A DNA stretch of 64,000 bases from [Flavobacterium] thermophilum (GTDB lineage Bacteria; Bacillota; Bacilli; Bacillales; Anoxybacillaceae), in contig UGGS01000002.1 in NCBI GenBank assembly GCA_900450595.1, positions 248,001-312,000 of the forward strand, given 5' to 3'. The position numbers and the translations under genes are program-made. Positions 26,136 to 35,272 of this stretch are shown here, in pieces (position 1 is the stretch's first letter; the number at the start of each line of letters is the position of its first letter). The notes under the pieces were generated by a model. The model was not told the origin of the DNA. It saw nothing but the letters and a program-made list of their open reading frames with translations, and made no database searches.

Positions 26136-26966
26136 ATGGCGTTTCGCATCCATAAGATTTTAAACAACAACGCCGTTGTCGTGCTCGATGAAGGCAAAGA
26201 GAAAATTGTCATGGGCCCGGGGATTGCGTTTCAAAAGCGGAAAAACGATCTCATCCCCCCGGGCCGCATTGAGAAAATTTTCGTCATGGAAGAAGAAAAT
26301 GAGAAGTTCCAGCAATTGCTTCGCACGTTGCCAGAAGAACATATCGATATTGCCGAAGAAATTATCAGCTATGCGGAAGGCAAACTGCAAGCACCGCTCA
26401 ACGACCATATTCATATTGCGCTGACTGACCATTTGTCGTTTGCCATCGAGCGGTTGAAGCAAGGTTACCGCATTCAAAACAAATTGCTCAATGAAATTAA
26501 AGTGCTATATAAGGCGGAGTATGAAATTGGGCTATGGGCGAAACAGTTGATCAAAGAGCGGCTTGGCATCGAGATTCCCGATGACGAGGCGGCCCATATC
26601 GCCCTTCATATTCATACGGCGAAACTCGATGCCGCCAGCATGAACAAAACGATGCGCGAGACGACGCTCATTCATGAACTCGTTGACCTTATCCAAACGG
26701 AGCTCGGCATATTGATCGATAAGGAAAGCATTTCATACCAGCGGCTGCTCACTCATTTGCGCTTTGCCTTAAGCCGCATCGAAAACGGGGAGCCGATTCA
26801 TTCGATGGATGAGGAGATGCTTGCGCTCATTCAGACAAAATATGCAAAGGAATGGGCGTGTACACAAAAAGCGGCAACCTATGCAGAGAAGGAATATGGC
26901 ATCCGTTTTCCGGAGGAGGAACTCGCCTATATCGTCCTCCATATCCAACGGTTGCGAAAGCGTTGA
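26136..26966 (+). CDS. sacT: BglG-family transcriptional antiterminator of the sucrose genes
   Basis: 276 residues: an N-terminal RNA-binding CAT domain ([38 protein letters not shown], ~1-55) and two PTS regulation domains. PRD1 has [33 protein letters not shown] and [15 protein letters not shown]2 has [26 protein letters not shown] and [12 protein letters not shown]. Conserved His residues of the PRDs are present. It should bind the RAT at 27017 and prevent termination when sucrose is transported and the PRDs are suitably phosphorylated. GGGAGGACAT precedes the ATG. The sacPA promoter overlaps its 3' end. Confidence 0.94.
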   Translation: MAFRIHKILNNNAVVVLDEGKEKIVMGPGIAFQKRKNDLIPPGRIEKIFVMEEENEKFQQLLRTLPEEHIDIAEEIISYAEGKLQAPLNDHIHIALTDHLSFAIERLKQGYRIQNKLLNEIKVLYKAEYEIGLWAKQLIKERLGIEIPDDEAAHIALHIHTAKLDAASMNKTMRETTLIHELVDLIQTELGILIDKESISYQRLLTHLRFALSRIENGEPIHSMDEEMLALIQTKYAKEWACTQKAATYAEKEYGIRFPEEELAYIVLHIQRLRKR

Positions 26967-26968
26967 CA
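26955..26968 (+). promoter_or_regulatory. Candidate cre (CcpA site) overlapping the sacPA -35 box
   Basis: CGAAAGCGTTGACA matches the cre consensus TGWAANCGNTNWCA in all but the first position. It covers the -35 hexamer of the sacPA promoter, a position where CcpA binding would repress. Confidence 0.55.
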
Positions 26969-26991
26969 AAAACAGCAAGTTGCCGTATAAT
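26963..26991 (+). promoter_or_regulatory. Sigma-A promoter of sacPA
   Basis: Perfect TTGACA (26963-26968) and TATAAT (26986-26991) with a 17-base spacer. The -35 box overlaps the sacT stop codon. Confidence 0.85.
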
Positions 26992-27016
26992 GCAAAACAG
27001 ACAACGAAATATTGCG

Positions 27017-27117
27017 GGATTGTAACTGCTTCGAGCAGGCAAGACCTAAAACGTATGAAGGGAACGGCAAGTGAGTCATGCCGCTAGATCGCCCTTTGTA
27101 TGTTTTAGGTCTTTTTT
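27017..27117 (+). promoter_or_regulatory. RAT antiterminator site overlapping a terminator in the sacPA leader
   Basis: GGATTGTAACTGC...GCAGGCAAGACCTAAA (27017-27050) is a classic ribonucleic antiterminator sequence of the sac/bgl type. Its 3' end forms one arm of a long terminator: GACCTAAAAC (27043-27052) pairs with TGTTTTAGGTC (27101-27111), followed by TTTTTT. The two structures are mutually exclusive, so SacT binding to the RAT allows read-through into sacP and sacA. Confidence 0.92.
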
Positions 27118-27159
27118 GTTTTTCATTTCACCATCATTCAGAAGGAGAGGAGTTCACCG

Positions 27160-28536
27160 ATGAATTATGAACACATTGCTAAACAACTCATCCCGCTCCT
27201 TGGCGGGAAAGAAAACGTCATTAGCGCGACCCATTGCGCAACAAGGCTTCGGCTTGTTTTAAAGGACGAGAAAAAGGTTGATGCAAAAACCATTGAAAAC
27301 ATTGAAGGGGTTAAAGGGGCGTTTTCCAGCTCCGGACAGTTTCAAATTATTTTTGGCACCGGCGTGGTGAATAAAGTGTATGAAGCGTTTGTCCGGGAAG
27401 CAGGGATACAGCAAGGTGATGCTGATGCTCATCAAGAAGCCATCAAGCAAAAAATGAATCCGCTCGCCCGCTTTGCGAAGACGTTGTCAAACATTTTTGT
27501 CCCAATCATCCCAGCCATTGTCGCGAGCGGTTTGTTAATGGGTTTGCTTGGGATGATGAAGGCGTTCAAATGGGTGGCGGCAGACAGCCCGCTGTATATT
27601 TTGCTTGATATGTTTTCGAGTGCGGCGTTTATTATTTTGCCGATTTTAATCGGCTTTAGCGCGGCGAAAGAATTTGGCGGCACGCCGTTTTTAGGGGCGG
27701 TCATCGGCGGTATTATGACTCACCCGGCGCTATTAAACCCGTGGGGATTGGCCGAGGCCAAGCCAAACTATATGCATTTTCTTGGCTTTGATATCGCTAT
27801 GGTTGGGTATCAAGGGACGGTCGTGCCGATTTTGCTGGCGACGTATGTGATGAGCAAAGTGGAGCGTGGATTGCGCAGAGTTGTTCCTCATGCGGTCAGT
27901 TTGCTTGTTGTTCCTTTTGTGACCGTCATTTTGACGGGATTTATTACGATTTTGGCCATTGGTCCGCTCGGCAATTTGCTTGGCGATGGGATTACGACGG
28001 TGTTGAACTTTGTTTACCATTATGGCGGTGCGTTAGCTGGCCTTATCTTTGGTGGATTGTACTCGATGATCGTCATTACTGGTGTGCATCATAGCTTTCA
28101 TGCCATTGAAGCGAACTTGTTGGCGAAACTTGGGGTCAACTATTTACTGCCAATTTGGTCGATGGCCAACGTCGCCCAAGGCGGCGCCGGTTTGGCTGTA
28201 TTTGTCAAATCGAAGCGGACAAAAACAAAAGAGATTGCGTTACCGGCGGCCTTGTCAGCTTTTTTAGGCATTACCGAGCCAGTCATTTTCGGGGTGAACT
28301 TAAAATACCGGAAGCCGTTTATCGCTGCGGCCATTGGCGGCGCGCTCGGCGGAGCGTACGTCGTATTTACGAATGTAGTAGCTAATGCCTACGGGTTGAC
28401 CGGCATCCCGATGATCGCCATCGTTGCGCCGGAAGGGCTCACGAACTTAATGCACTACTTAATCGGTTTTGCCATTGCCGTCGTTTCAGCGTTTGTGGCG
28501 ACATTCCTTCTAAAGTTCCGTGAAGAAGAAGAGTGA
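27160..28536 (+). CDS. sacP: Sucrose-specific PTS EIIBC component
   Basis: 458-residue PTS permease that imports sucrose as sucrose-6-phosphate. The B domain is N-terminal with the phosphorylated Cys in VISATHCATRLRLVL; the C domain spans ~105-455 with about ten membrane segments, including GGTPFLGAVIGGIMTHPALLNPW, YQGTVVPILLATYVMSKVE, GVHHSFHAIEANLL and FLGITEPVIFGVNLKYRKPF. There is no A domain; the upstream EIIA probably fills that role. AGAAGGAGAGG precedes the ATG. Expression is set by the RAT/terminator switch and possibly CcpA. Confidence 0.93.
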   Translation: MNYEHIAKQLIPLLGGKENVISATHCATRLRLVLKDEKKVDAKTIENIEGVKGAFSSSGQFQIIFGTGVVNKVYEAFVREAGIQQGDADAHQEAIKQKMNPLARFAKTLSNIFVPIIPAIVASGLLMGLLGMMKAFKWVAADSPLYILLDMFSSAAFIILPILIGFSAAKEFGGTPFLGAVIGGIMTHPALLNPWGLAEAKPNYMHFLGFDIAMVGYQGTVVPILLATYVMSKVERGLRRVVPHAVSLLVVPFVTVILTGFITILAIGPLGNLLGDGITTVLNFVYHYGGALAGLIFGGLYSMIVITGVHHSFHAIEANLLAKLGVNYLLPIWSMANVAQGGAGLAVFVKSKRTKTKEIALPAALSAFLGITEPVIFGVNLKYRKPFIAAAIGGALGGAYVVFTNVVANAYGLTGIPMIAIVAPEGLTNLMHYLIGFAIAVVSAFVATFLLKFREEEE

Positions 28537-28548
28537 GGGGACAAGCGG

Positions 28549-29994
28549 ATGAAATCCGAACGGGAACAGAAACTTATTGAACAAGCATACGCTGAAGTCG
28601 AAAAATATGAGACTCTTGTCAATCGTGACCGGTATCGGCTTCGCTACCATCTCATGCCCCCTGTCGGGTTGATGAACGATCCAAACGGGCTGATCGACTG
28701 GCACGGAACGTATCACGTCTTCTACCAATGGATGCCGTTTCGCACCGGCCATGGCGCCAAGTTCTGGGGGCATTATACATCCCCAGACTTGGTTCATTGG
28801 CAAGCAGCGCCGATTGCGTTAGCGCCAAGCGAATGGTATGACAAAGATGGCTGCTATTCCGGCAGTGCGATTAGTTGCGATGGAAAACTCGTGCTGTTTT
28901 ACACTGGCAATGTGAAAGATGAACAAGGAAACCGCCAAACGTATCAATGCATGGCCGTATCGGAAGATGGCATTCATTTTACAAAAAAAGGAGTCGTCAT
29001 TACACTTCCGGACGGATATACGGCCCATTTCCGCGATCCGAAAGTATGGCGGTATCAGGGCCATTGGTATATGATCCTGGGGGCGCAAAGCGAAAGCGGC
29101 GATGGAAAAGCGGTGCTGTTTCGTTCCGCTGATCTTTGTCATTGGGAGCATCTTGGCCCAATTGCTGGCGGAAACATGAACGGGCTTGGTCCGTTTGGCT
29201 ATATGTGGGAATGCCCAGACTTGTTTCCATTAGATGGGCAAGACGTACTCATCGTCTGCCCGCAAGGATTAAAACCGGACGGCATGCGCTACCAAAACGT
29301 CTACCAGTCAGGTTATTTTGTCGGCCGCTTCGACTACGAACGGGCCGAATTCCTTCACGGGACGTTTGAGGAGCTTGATCGCGGCTTTGAATTTTACGCC
29401 CCGCAAACGATGCTTGACCGGAACGGGCGGCGCATCCTCATCGGCTGGATGGGCGTGCCGGACCAGGATGAAGACCGTCAGCCGACAGTGAGCCACCGCT
29501 GGGTGCACGCGCTCACCTTGCCGCGCGAACTTCGCCTCACTGGCGGCAAGCTGAGACAGACGCCAGTGGAAGAGCTGAAACAGTTGCGCAAACAAAAAGT
29601 AGCATATCCAAGCGCCACTGTGGTGAATGAGCTGAGGTCATGGCCGGGACTCGAGGGAGATGCGATCGAACTTCGCCTCGACAATATCGAACTGTTCGGA
29701 AGCATGATGGAAATTTACTTTCGCCATGCGGCTCGCCTTGTTTACAATAGTGACGAAGGGGTATTGACGCTTGAACGGAAAAGCTTTGTGAACGGGCTGA
29801 CGGAGAAGCGGCAATGTCGATTGCCACGTCTTCGTTCGCTTCATGTTTTCCTTGATACGTCATCGATCGAACTGTTCGTCAATGATGGCGAAGAGACGTT
29901 CACTGCGCGGTTTTTTCCGTATCCGGACGACCAAACGATTTTCTTTGGCGCTCATGGGCATCTTCAGATGGACATCGAGAAATGGGAATTATAA
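28549..29994 (+). CDS. sacA: Sucrose-6-phosphate hydrolase (GH32)
   Basis: 481-residue GH32 beta-fructosidase cleaving sucrose-6-phosphate to glucose-6-phosphate and fructose in the cytoplasm; no signal peptide. The nucleophile Asp is in LMNDPNGLIDWHGTYHVFYQW, the transition-state Asp in AHFRDPKVWRYQGHWYMILG, and the acid/base Glu in MWECPDLFPLDGQD. A five-bladed propeller (~40-350) is followed by a C-terminal beta-sandwich (~370-481) ending HLQMDIEKWEL. It starts 12 bases after sacP, so they are cotranscribed and coregulated. Confidence 0.95.
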   Translation: MKSEREQKLIEQAYAEVEKYETLVNRDRYRLRYHLMPPVGLMNDPNGLIDWHGTYHVFYQWMPFRTGHGAKFWGHYTSPDLVHWQAAPIALAPSEWYDKDGCYSGSAISCDGKLVLFYTGNVKDEQGNRQTYQCMAVSEDGIHFTKKGVVITLPDGYTAHFRDPKVWRYQGHWYMILGAQSESGDGKAVLFRSADLCHWEHLGPIAGGNMNGLGPFGYMWECPDLFPLDGQDVLIVCPQGLKPDGMRYQNVYQSGYFVGRFDYERAEFLHGTFEELDRGFEFYAPQTMLDRNGRRILIGWMGVPDQDEDRQPTVSHRWVHALTLPRELRLTGGKLRQTPVEELKQLRKQKVAYPSATVVNELRSWPGLEGDAIELRLDNIELFGSMMEIYFRHAARLVYNSDEGVLTLERKSFVNGLTEKRQCRLPRLRSLHVFLDTSSIELFVNDGEETFTARFFPYPDDQTIFFGAHGHLQMDIEKWEL

Positions 29995-30011
29995 GACGGA
30001 TTGGCACGAGC

Positions 30012-30054
30012 AAAGCTGCCGAGAGCAATCGCTTTTCGGCGGCTTGTTTATTAC
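30012..30054 (+). terminator. Probable terminator after sacA
   Basis: AAGCTGCCG pairs with CGGCGGCTT (one G-T pair) across a 14-base loop, followed by a T-rich stretch. Confidence 0.5.
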
Positions 30055-30093
30055 TGTTGTAGTTCCTTTTGTGAGACAATGAGCAATACGGGA

Positions 30094-30122
30094 TTGAATT
30101 TACTTCCGTCCCCCTCTATAAT
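30094..30122 (+). promoter_or_regulatory. Sigma-A promoter of niaP
   Basis: TTGAAT (30094-30099) and TATAAT (30117-30122) with a 17-base spacer, about 47 bases before the gene. Confidence 0.7.
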
Positions 30123-30168
30123 GAACAGTAGATAGTGTCTTTACATCGATAATGACAGGGGGATACAC

Positions 30169-31365
30169 ATGAACCAAACCGCGATTTCCCAGCGCAGGCT
30201 GTTAGGCATTGCCGGGCTCGGTTGGCTGTTTGACGCCATGGACGTCGGGATGCTGTCGTTTTTGATGGCCGCCTTGCAAAAAGATTGGAACTTGACGGCC
30301 GGGCAAGTCGGCTGGATCGGCAGCGTCAACTCGATCGGCATGGCGGTCGGGGCGCTCGTGTTCGGGCTGCTCGCCGACCGGATCGGCCGGAAAAATGTTT
30401 TCATTGTCACATTGTTATTATTCTCGATCGGCAGCGGGCTGTCGGCGCTGACGACGACGTTGGCGGCGTTTTTGGCGCTCCGCTTTTTGATCGGCATGGG
30501 GCTTGGCGGCGAGCTGCCGGTCGCGTCGACGCTCGTTTCGGAGGCGGTGCCGGCTAAAGACCGCGGCCGGGCTGTCGTGCTGCTTGAAAGCTTTTGGGCT
30601 GGCGGTTGGCTATTGGCAGCGCTCATCTCGTATTTCGTCATACCGGCTTACGGCTGGCGGACGGCGTTATGGCTGGCGGCGATCCCGGCGCTGTATGCGA
30701 TCTATTTGCGCCTCCGTCTGCCTGATTCGCCGCGGTTTGCGGCTGTAAGAAAAGAAGAGACGGTATGGAAAAACATCGTCCACGTATGGTCCGCTCCCCA
30801 TCGGAAAGAGACGGTTATGCTTTGGTTGCTTTGGTTTTGCGTCGTCTTTTCGTATTACGGCATGTTTTTATGGCTGCCGAGCGTTATGGTGATGAAAGGG
30901 TTTAGTTTAATTAAAAGCTTTGAATATGTGCTCATCATGACGCTGGCGCAATTGCCCGGCTATTTCAGCGCCGCATGGCTGATCGAGCGGGCGGGACGGA
31001 AATTTGTCTTGGTCACGTACTTGCTTGGCACCGCATTGAGCGCCTACTTTTTCGGCACGGCCGAGTCGCTCGTTGGGCTGATGGCATCCGGCATTTTCTT
31101 GTCGTTTTTCAACCTCGGCGCTTGGGGAGCGCTGTATGCGTATACGCCGGAGCAGTATCCGACGTCGATCCGTGCGACAGGCGCCGGCATGGCGGCGGCG
31201 TTTGGCCGCATCGGCGGCATTTTTGGCCCACTGTTGGTCGGCTCGCTTGTCGCCCAAGGGGTGTCGGTGACGGCCATTTTCACGCTGTTTTGCCTCGCTG
31301 TTCTTGTCGCCGTTCTTTCTGTCGCCGTCCTCGGCAAAGAGACGAAGCAGCAAGAGCTCGCTTAA
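30169..31365 (+). CDS. niaP: Niacin permease, MFS
   Basis: 398-residue major facilitator closely resembling B. subtilis NiaP (YceI): QRRLLGIAGLGWLFDAMDVGMLSFLMAAL, VGWIGSVNSIGMAVGALVFGLLADRIGRKNVF, RFLIGMGLGGELPVASTLVSEAVPAKDRGR, and FNLGAWGALYAYTPEQYPTSIRATGAG. Twelve membrane helices are expected; the second half lacks obvious disruptions. It imports nicotinate for NAD synthesis in B. subtilis. GACAGGGGGATAC precedes the ATG. No NAD genes are adjacent and no NiaR site was identified with confidence. Confidence 0.87.
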   Translation: MNQTAISQRRLLGIAGLGWLFDAMDVGMLSFLMAALQKDWNLTAGQVGWIGSVNSIGMAVGALVFGLLADRIGRKNVFIVTLLLFSIGSGLSALTTTLAAFLALRFLIGMGLGGELPVASTLVSEAVPAKDRGRAVVLLESFWAGGWLLAALISYFVIPAYGWRTALWLAAIPALYAIYLRLRLPDSPRFAAVRKEETVWKNIVHVWSAPHRKETVMLWLLWFCVVFSYYGMFLWLPSVMVMKGFSLIKSFEYVLIMTLAQLPGYFSAAWLIERAGRKFVLVTYLLGTALSAYFFGTAESLVGLMASGIFLSFFNLGAWGALYAYTPEQYPTSIRATGAGMAAAFGRIGGIFGPLLVGSLVAQGVSVTAIFTLFCLAVLVAVLSVAVLGKETKQQELA

Positions 31366-31378
31366 GTTGACAAATCAA

Positions 31379-31414
31379 ACGGAGGGCTATACCTTAAGGG
31401 TAAGCCCTTTTTTG
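31379..31414 (+). terminator. Terminator after niaP
   Basis: AGGGCT and AGCCCT arms around a CCTTAAGG core, followed by TTTTTT. Confidence 0.65.
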
Positions 31415-31435
31415 TTCGGATCATGAAGAGAGGCG

Positions 31436-32275
31436 GTGGATTCCTTGCGCCCGTTCGTATCAGTCGTCATCCCAACGTACAATCGCCCGTATCCGCTTGC
31501 CGAGCTGCTCGAGGCGTTGAGCCGGCAGACATACCGCCATTTTGAGGTGATCATTGTCAATGACGGCGGCATCCCCGTTCATGATGTCGCCGCCTTGTAT
31601 CCAGAGCTTGACATCTGTCTCATCGACCGCCGCGACAACGAAGGACATGTCGCCGCCCGCAACGAAGGCGTCAAGGCGGCGCGCGGGGAATGCATCATGC
31701 TTTGCGACGACGATGACCTCGTGTTGCCGTGCCATCTCGAACGGATGGTCACAGCGCTTCGTGACGCCGATTTTGCCTATGCCGATGCGGAAATTGTCCA
31801 GTATCGGGTGGAGAACGATCAGCGCGTCCCATCCGCCCGTTTTTTATTTGCCTATGAGTATGATTTGGAAGCGATGCGGACGTTTTCGACGTACGTCCCG
31901 TCTGGAAGCGTGTATCGAAAATCGCTCCATGACGAGATCGGCTGCTTTGACCCGTCTGTCCACCATTATTGGGATTGGGACTTCTTTTTGCGCGCGGCGG
32001 CCGCCTGTCGCGTCATGCGTGTCGCGGCGGCGACCGTGTTGTACGCGTTCAGCCCGGACGGCGACAACGTGTCGCGACATATGAACGACAAGCGGCGCCA
32101 ATATTTGCGGCGGCTGTGTGAGAAGCATGGGCTTGGGGACTTGCCGATGAAAAATTTTTGGCTCTTGCTTGACGAGCCGGAAGTCGCGAAGCGCCGGGCG
32201 GACACCGAAGTCATTTGGAACGGTCAGCCGATCGTGTCGCGGTTTTGGATGCAAAAAAAGGCAGGATGGCGTTGA
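31436..32275 (+). CDS. Family 2 glycosyltransferase
   Basis: 279 residues with a GT-A fold: N-terminal VSVVIPTYNRPYPLAELLEALSRQTYRHFEVIIVNDGG (sugar-nucleotide site), then the metal-binding DxD-like MLCDDDDLVLP and a later HHYWDWDFFLRAAAA region with the acceptor-side acidic residues. No membrane helix, so it is a soluble or peripheral enzyme. Donor and acceptor are unknown, and no polysaccharide cluster surrounds it. It begins with GTG at 31436 after AGAGAGG; TTG at 31445 is also possible. The glyS leader promoter overlaps its stop codon. Confidence 0.82.
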   Translation: MDSLRPFVSVVIPTYNRPYPLAELLEALSRQTYRHFEVIIVNDGGIPVHDVAALYPELDICLIDRRDNEGHVAARNEGVKAARGECIMLCDDDDLVLPCHLERMVTALRDADFAYADAEIVQYRVENDQRVPSARFLFAYEYDLEAMRTFSTYVPSGSVYRKSLHDEIGCFDPSVHHYWDWDFFLRAAAACRVMRVAAATVLYAFSPDGDNVSRHMNDKRRQYLRRLCEKHGLGDLPMKNFWLLLDEPEVAKRRADTEVIWNGQPIVSRFWMQKKAGWR

Positions 32276-32301
32276 CAAAAGGTTTTGGGGTTTGTTATGA
32301 T
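32272..32301 (+). promoter_or_regulatory. Promoter of the glyS leader
   Basis: TTGACA (32272-32277) and TATGAT (32296-32301), 18-base spacer. The -35 overlaps the stop codon of the glycosyltransferase gene. Confidence 0.75.
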
Positions 32302-32304
32302 AGT

Positions 32305-32527
32305 GGACAAAATCATATATGGATCGCGATGACGGATCAATAGTAGTTAACCCTCTCTTCCGAAGCGAGCCGGGGGCGGTGGGAGCCCGGTGAAGACAGT
32401 TAATGAAACGGCAGTCCGGAGCGAACATGACGAAAGTGGGTGCGCGTTTGGCGCATCAACTAGGGTGGAACCGCGGGAGCTACGCTCTCGTCCCTAGGCA
32501 CAAGGCCTAGGGGCGAGGGCGTTTTTC
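32305..32527 (+). promoter_or_regulatory. T-box riboswitch (glycine) upstream of glyS
   Basis: The conserved T-box AGGGTGGAACCGCGGG (32462-32477) precedes a strong terminator, GCTCTCGTCCCTAGG pairing with CCTAGGGGCGAGGGC and then TTTTT. Upstream lies a Stem I-like domain with CGAGCCGGGG / AGCCCGG arms. It lacks room for the extra stems II and IIA/B seen in most T-boxes, as in known glycine T-boxes. A GGC triplet at 32410-32412 is a possible specifier but I could not fold it with certainty. Uncharged tRNA-Gly should favour read-through. Confidence 0.9.
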
Positions 32528-32565
32528 ATTGTTATGACGATGATCAATGGAGGAGGATGAATAAG

Positions 32566-33948
32566 ATGGTTGCGACAATGGAAGAAATCGTTGCCCACGC
32601 CAAGCATCGTGGCTTCGTGTTTCCGGGCTCGGAAATTTACGGCGGGCTGGCGAACACGTGGGATTACGGCCCGCTTGGCGTCGAGCTGAAAAACAACATC
32701 AAACGGGCGTGGTGGAAAAAGTTCGTCCAAGAGTCGCCGTACAACGTCGGCCTCGACGCTGCCATTTTGATGAATCCAAGAACGTGGGAAGCATCCGGCC
32801 ATTTAGGCAATTTCAATGACCCGATGGTCGACTGCAAACAGTGCAAAGCGCGCCACCGCGCCGACAAGCTGATTGAGAAGGCGCTCGAGGAAAAAGGGAT
32901 CGAGATGATCGTTGACGGGTTGCCGCTTGCCAAGATGGATGAACTCATCAAGGAGTACGACATCGCCTGCCCGGAATGCGGCAGCCGCGATTTCACGAAC
33001 GTGCGCCAGTTCAACTTAATGTTTAAAACGTACCAAGGCGTCACCGAGTCGAGCGCCAACGAAATTTATTTGCGTCCAGAGACAGCGCAAGGCATTTTCG
33101 TCAACTTCAAAAACGTCCAGCGCACGATGCGCAAAAAATTGCCGTTTGGCATCGCGCAAATCGGCAAAAGCTTCCGCAACGAGATTACGCCGGGCAACTT
33201 CACGTTCCGCACGCGCGAGTTCGAACAAATGGAGCTCGAATTTTTCTGCAAGCCCGGTGAGGAGCTGCAATGGTTTGACTATTGGAAACAGTTTTGCAAG
33301 GACTGGCTGCTGTCGCTCGGCATGAAGGAGGATAACATCCGCCTGCGCGACCATGCGAAAGAAGAGTTGTCCCACTACAGCAACGCCACGACGGACATCG
33401 AGTACCATTTCCCGTTCGGCTGGGGCGAGCTGTGGGGCATCGCGTCGCGCACTGACTACGACTTAAGGCGGCATATGGAATACTCCGGAGAGGATTTCCA
33501 TTATCTCGACCAAGAAACGAACGAACGCTACGTGCCGTACTGCATTGAGCCGTCGCTTGGCGCCGACCGCGTCACGCTGGCGTTTATGATCGACGCCTAT
33601 GACGAGGAAGAACTGGAAGACGGAACGACCCGGACGGTGATGCATTTGCATCCGGCGCTTGCGCCGTACAAAGCGGCTGTCTTGCCGCTGTCGAAAAAGC
33701 TCGCGGACGGGGCGCACCGCATTTATGAAGAGCTGGCGAAACATTTCATGGTCGACTATGACGAAACCGGCTCGATCGGCAAGAGGTATCGCCGCCAAGA
33801 CGAAATCGGCACGCCGTTTTGCATCACGTACGACTTTGAGTCTGAACAAGACGGCCAAGTGACCGTGCGCGACCGCGACACGATGGAGCAAGTGCGGCTG
33901 CCGATTGGAGAGCTCAAAGCCTTTTTGGAGGAAAAAATCGCTTTTTGA
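32566..33948 (+). CDS. glyS: Glycyl-tRNA synthetase, homodimeric type
   Basis: 460-residue class II synthetase of the alpha-2 type (bacterial/eukaryote-like), not the alpha2-beta2 GlyQ/GlyS type usual in Bacillus. It opens with [34 protein letters not shown] and carries [12 protein letters not shown], motif 2 [10 protein letters not shown], a zinc-like Cys pair set (CKQC, CPEC) in the insertion, motif 3 GADRVTLAF, and an anticodon domain ([18 protein letters not shown]). ATG at 32566 has the proper distance from GGAGGAGG; an ATG at 32557 is too close to it. Control is through the T-box leader. Terminator follows. Confidence 0.95.
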   Translation: MVATMEEIVAHAKHRGFVFPGSEIYGGLANTWDYGPLGVELKNNIKRAWWKKFVQESPYNVGLDAAILMNPRTWEASGHLGNFNDPMVDCKQCKARHRADKLIEKALEEKGIEMIVDGLPLAKMDELIKEYDIACPECGSRDFTNVRQFNLMFKTYQGVTESSANEIYLRPETAQGIFVNFKNVQRTMRKKLPFGIAQIGKSFRNEITPGNFTFRTREFEQMELEFFCKPGEELQWFDYWKQFCKDWLLSLGMKEDNIRLRDHAKEELSHYSNATTDIEYHFPFGWGELWGIASRTDYDLRRHMEYSGEDFHYLDQETNERYVPYCIEPSLGADRVTLAFMIDAYDEEELEDGTTRTVMHLHPALAPYKAAVLPLSKKLADGAHRIYEELAKHFMVDYDETGSIGKRYRRQDEIGTPFCITYDFESEQDGQVTVRDRDTMEQVRLPIGELKAFLEEKIAF

Positions 33949-33959
33949 TGACGGGAACG

Positions 33960-34013
33960 GAGGCTGTCTCAAAAGATCGTGAAACCGAGCTTTCGCAGAC
34001 AGCCTCTTTTTTT
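33960..34013 (+). terminator. Terminator of glyS
   Basis: GAGGCTGTCT (33960-33969) pairs with AGACAGCCTC (33997-34006), followed by TTTTTTT. Confidence 0.85.
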
Positions 34014-34972
34014 GATCCTTCACCCCTCTGAGTTTGACGGTTTGAGGTCATCTAAAAGAGCCAAAATGCTTTGCTCGCAAAGATTTCACATGCGGATCCT
34101 AGAGAGGCGATGATCTCGTACAAAATCCTGCTATTCCATCTGTGTCTCAGTTAGAAAAGCCTGGTGAAATCGGCCTTCTTTTTTGGCGAAATGCCGTTGA
34201 TTTGCTCATGGCAGTCATTTTTCATCGGCCTTCTAGGAGGCCGGTGATTGACTCGCACAACCGTTTCTGGGAATCAGTTCTCAAGTAGAGAAAACTTGTT
34301 GCATCAGCCTCTATGTTCACGCGTTCCATCATCGATCAAGGCAAACAACGGTTTTTCACCAACCTTCTAGAGTAAAAACCCAAAATTGTGCATAAGAGTA
34401 CGTAACGGTACATGCAGTAAATAGCGATGAAACACATAGGTTAAGTCCAAATTATTGTGTAAATTCCCCTTTGATAGACAACATGGATCTGATAACTTGA
34501 CGTACGGTAGGTAAGACCGGCAAGTCTCCCTGCCGATCGCCTTCCCGGACAAATGATCATGTTGTCAAGGAACAGGCGTGTCAGGGAGTTTTCGCGGCAT
34601 ATCCTCGCTTTGCTCCGGTGAAGCAGGAGTCTTCTCGCCCTAATACGCTAAAAGTCCCACCAATTTCAAAACGAAATAGAAACATTTGAAGGTATGATAC
34701 ATGTTTCAAACTCAGTATACGCCATTTTGCTTAACAACGCAGCCGCGATGGGGTTGTCATGGCAAATGTAATCACGCCAGTTTTGTTTACGCAACTCAAC
34801 TGCAAGAAATTGAAATTGGAGCACATTGAAAAACGGAAACGGGAGTGTAAATGATGAAGGTTCATTTACAACTTGTGGTGAAGAGCCTGCTCATCTACAG
34901 TAAAATTAATAACCTGACTTCTTGAAACATGATATAATTATGTATAAAACCTCAACCAAGGTGGGGATGCAA
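34014..34972. other. Long non-coding region with decayed repeats
   Basis: About 950 bases between glyS and the PIN module with no convincing gene. The left part (34160-34375, minus strand) holds several copies of a GAAGGCCGATGAAAAA-like motif, including the dispersed repeat described separately. Around 34605-34650 the minus strand reads GCGAGAAGACTCCTGCTTCA, resembling the IS605-type right-end hairpin at 36257, but decayed. TATAAT at 34933-34938 probably starts the PIN-module transcript. The remainder is unrecognised AT-rich DNA. Confidence 0.5.
34240..34375 (-). repeat. Dispersed repeat, copy 2
   Basis: On the minus strand it contains AGAAGGTTGGTGAAAAACCG, a CTTGATCGATGA block and, about 80 bases on, GTTTTCTCTACTTGAGAACT. 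The same order of blocks is seen at 4429-4545 on the plus strand. Intergenic in both places. Confidence 0.5.
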
Positions 34973-35269
34973 ATGAGCACTAACAAAAAAAGGAGCCGTG
35001 GCGCATATCATATAACAACTGGAACGGCAAGACGCCCAATTTTAAAGAGAATAGTGCGTCAAAACCGTCATCATTACCGAATTGGACCATCTGTTCTAAC
35101 AGAAGAGCAAATGAAGGAGGTCATTCAAGTGCGATCTAAAAAAAAGAAGCTAACCAAGGAAGAAAAGAAAGCGTTACACAAACGTCTGGCTGGCAGTACG
35201 AAGTTATTTAGCAAAGAAGGCGTGTTGGAATCATTAAGAATTGCAAATAGAGAAGAGTGGGAGGATTAA
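34973..35269 (+). CDS. Small basic protein upstream of a PIN-domain protein; candidate antitoxin
   Basis: 98 residues. The N-terminal half is basic (KKRSRGAYHITTGTARRPI, KRIVRQNRHHYRIGP); the C-terminal half is a charged helical stretch (TEEQMKEVIQVRSKKKKLTKEEKKALHKRL) ending SLRIANREEWED. I do not recognise the AbrB, Phd, MetJ or HTH folds of usual VapB antitoxins. The ATG follows AAGGTGGGG and lies about 35 bases after a TATAAT box. It stops three bases before the PIN gene, the classic order and spacing of an antitoxin-toxin pair. Codon use is AT-rich, unlike the chromosome around it. Function is inferred from position only. Confidence 0.6.
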   Translation: MSTNKKRSRGAYHITTGTARRPILKRIVRQNRHHYRIGPSVLTEEQMKEVIQVRSKKKKLTKEEKKALHKRLAGSTKLFSKEGVLESLRIANREEWED

Positions 35270-35272
35270 GCA

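Noticed and set aside
24810..26153. A 447-codon open frame on the minus strand across the tartrate dehydrogenase, crr and sacT genes
   Set aside because: It overlaps three recognisable plus-strand genes, has a His/Arg-rich composition typical of the complement of GC-rich coding DNA, and has no ribosome site.
34367..34552. 61-codon minus-strand frame in the non-coding island
   Set aside because: No ribosome site, no recognisable family, and it lies in decayed repeat DNA.
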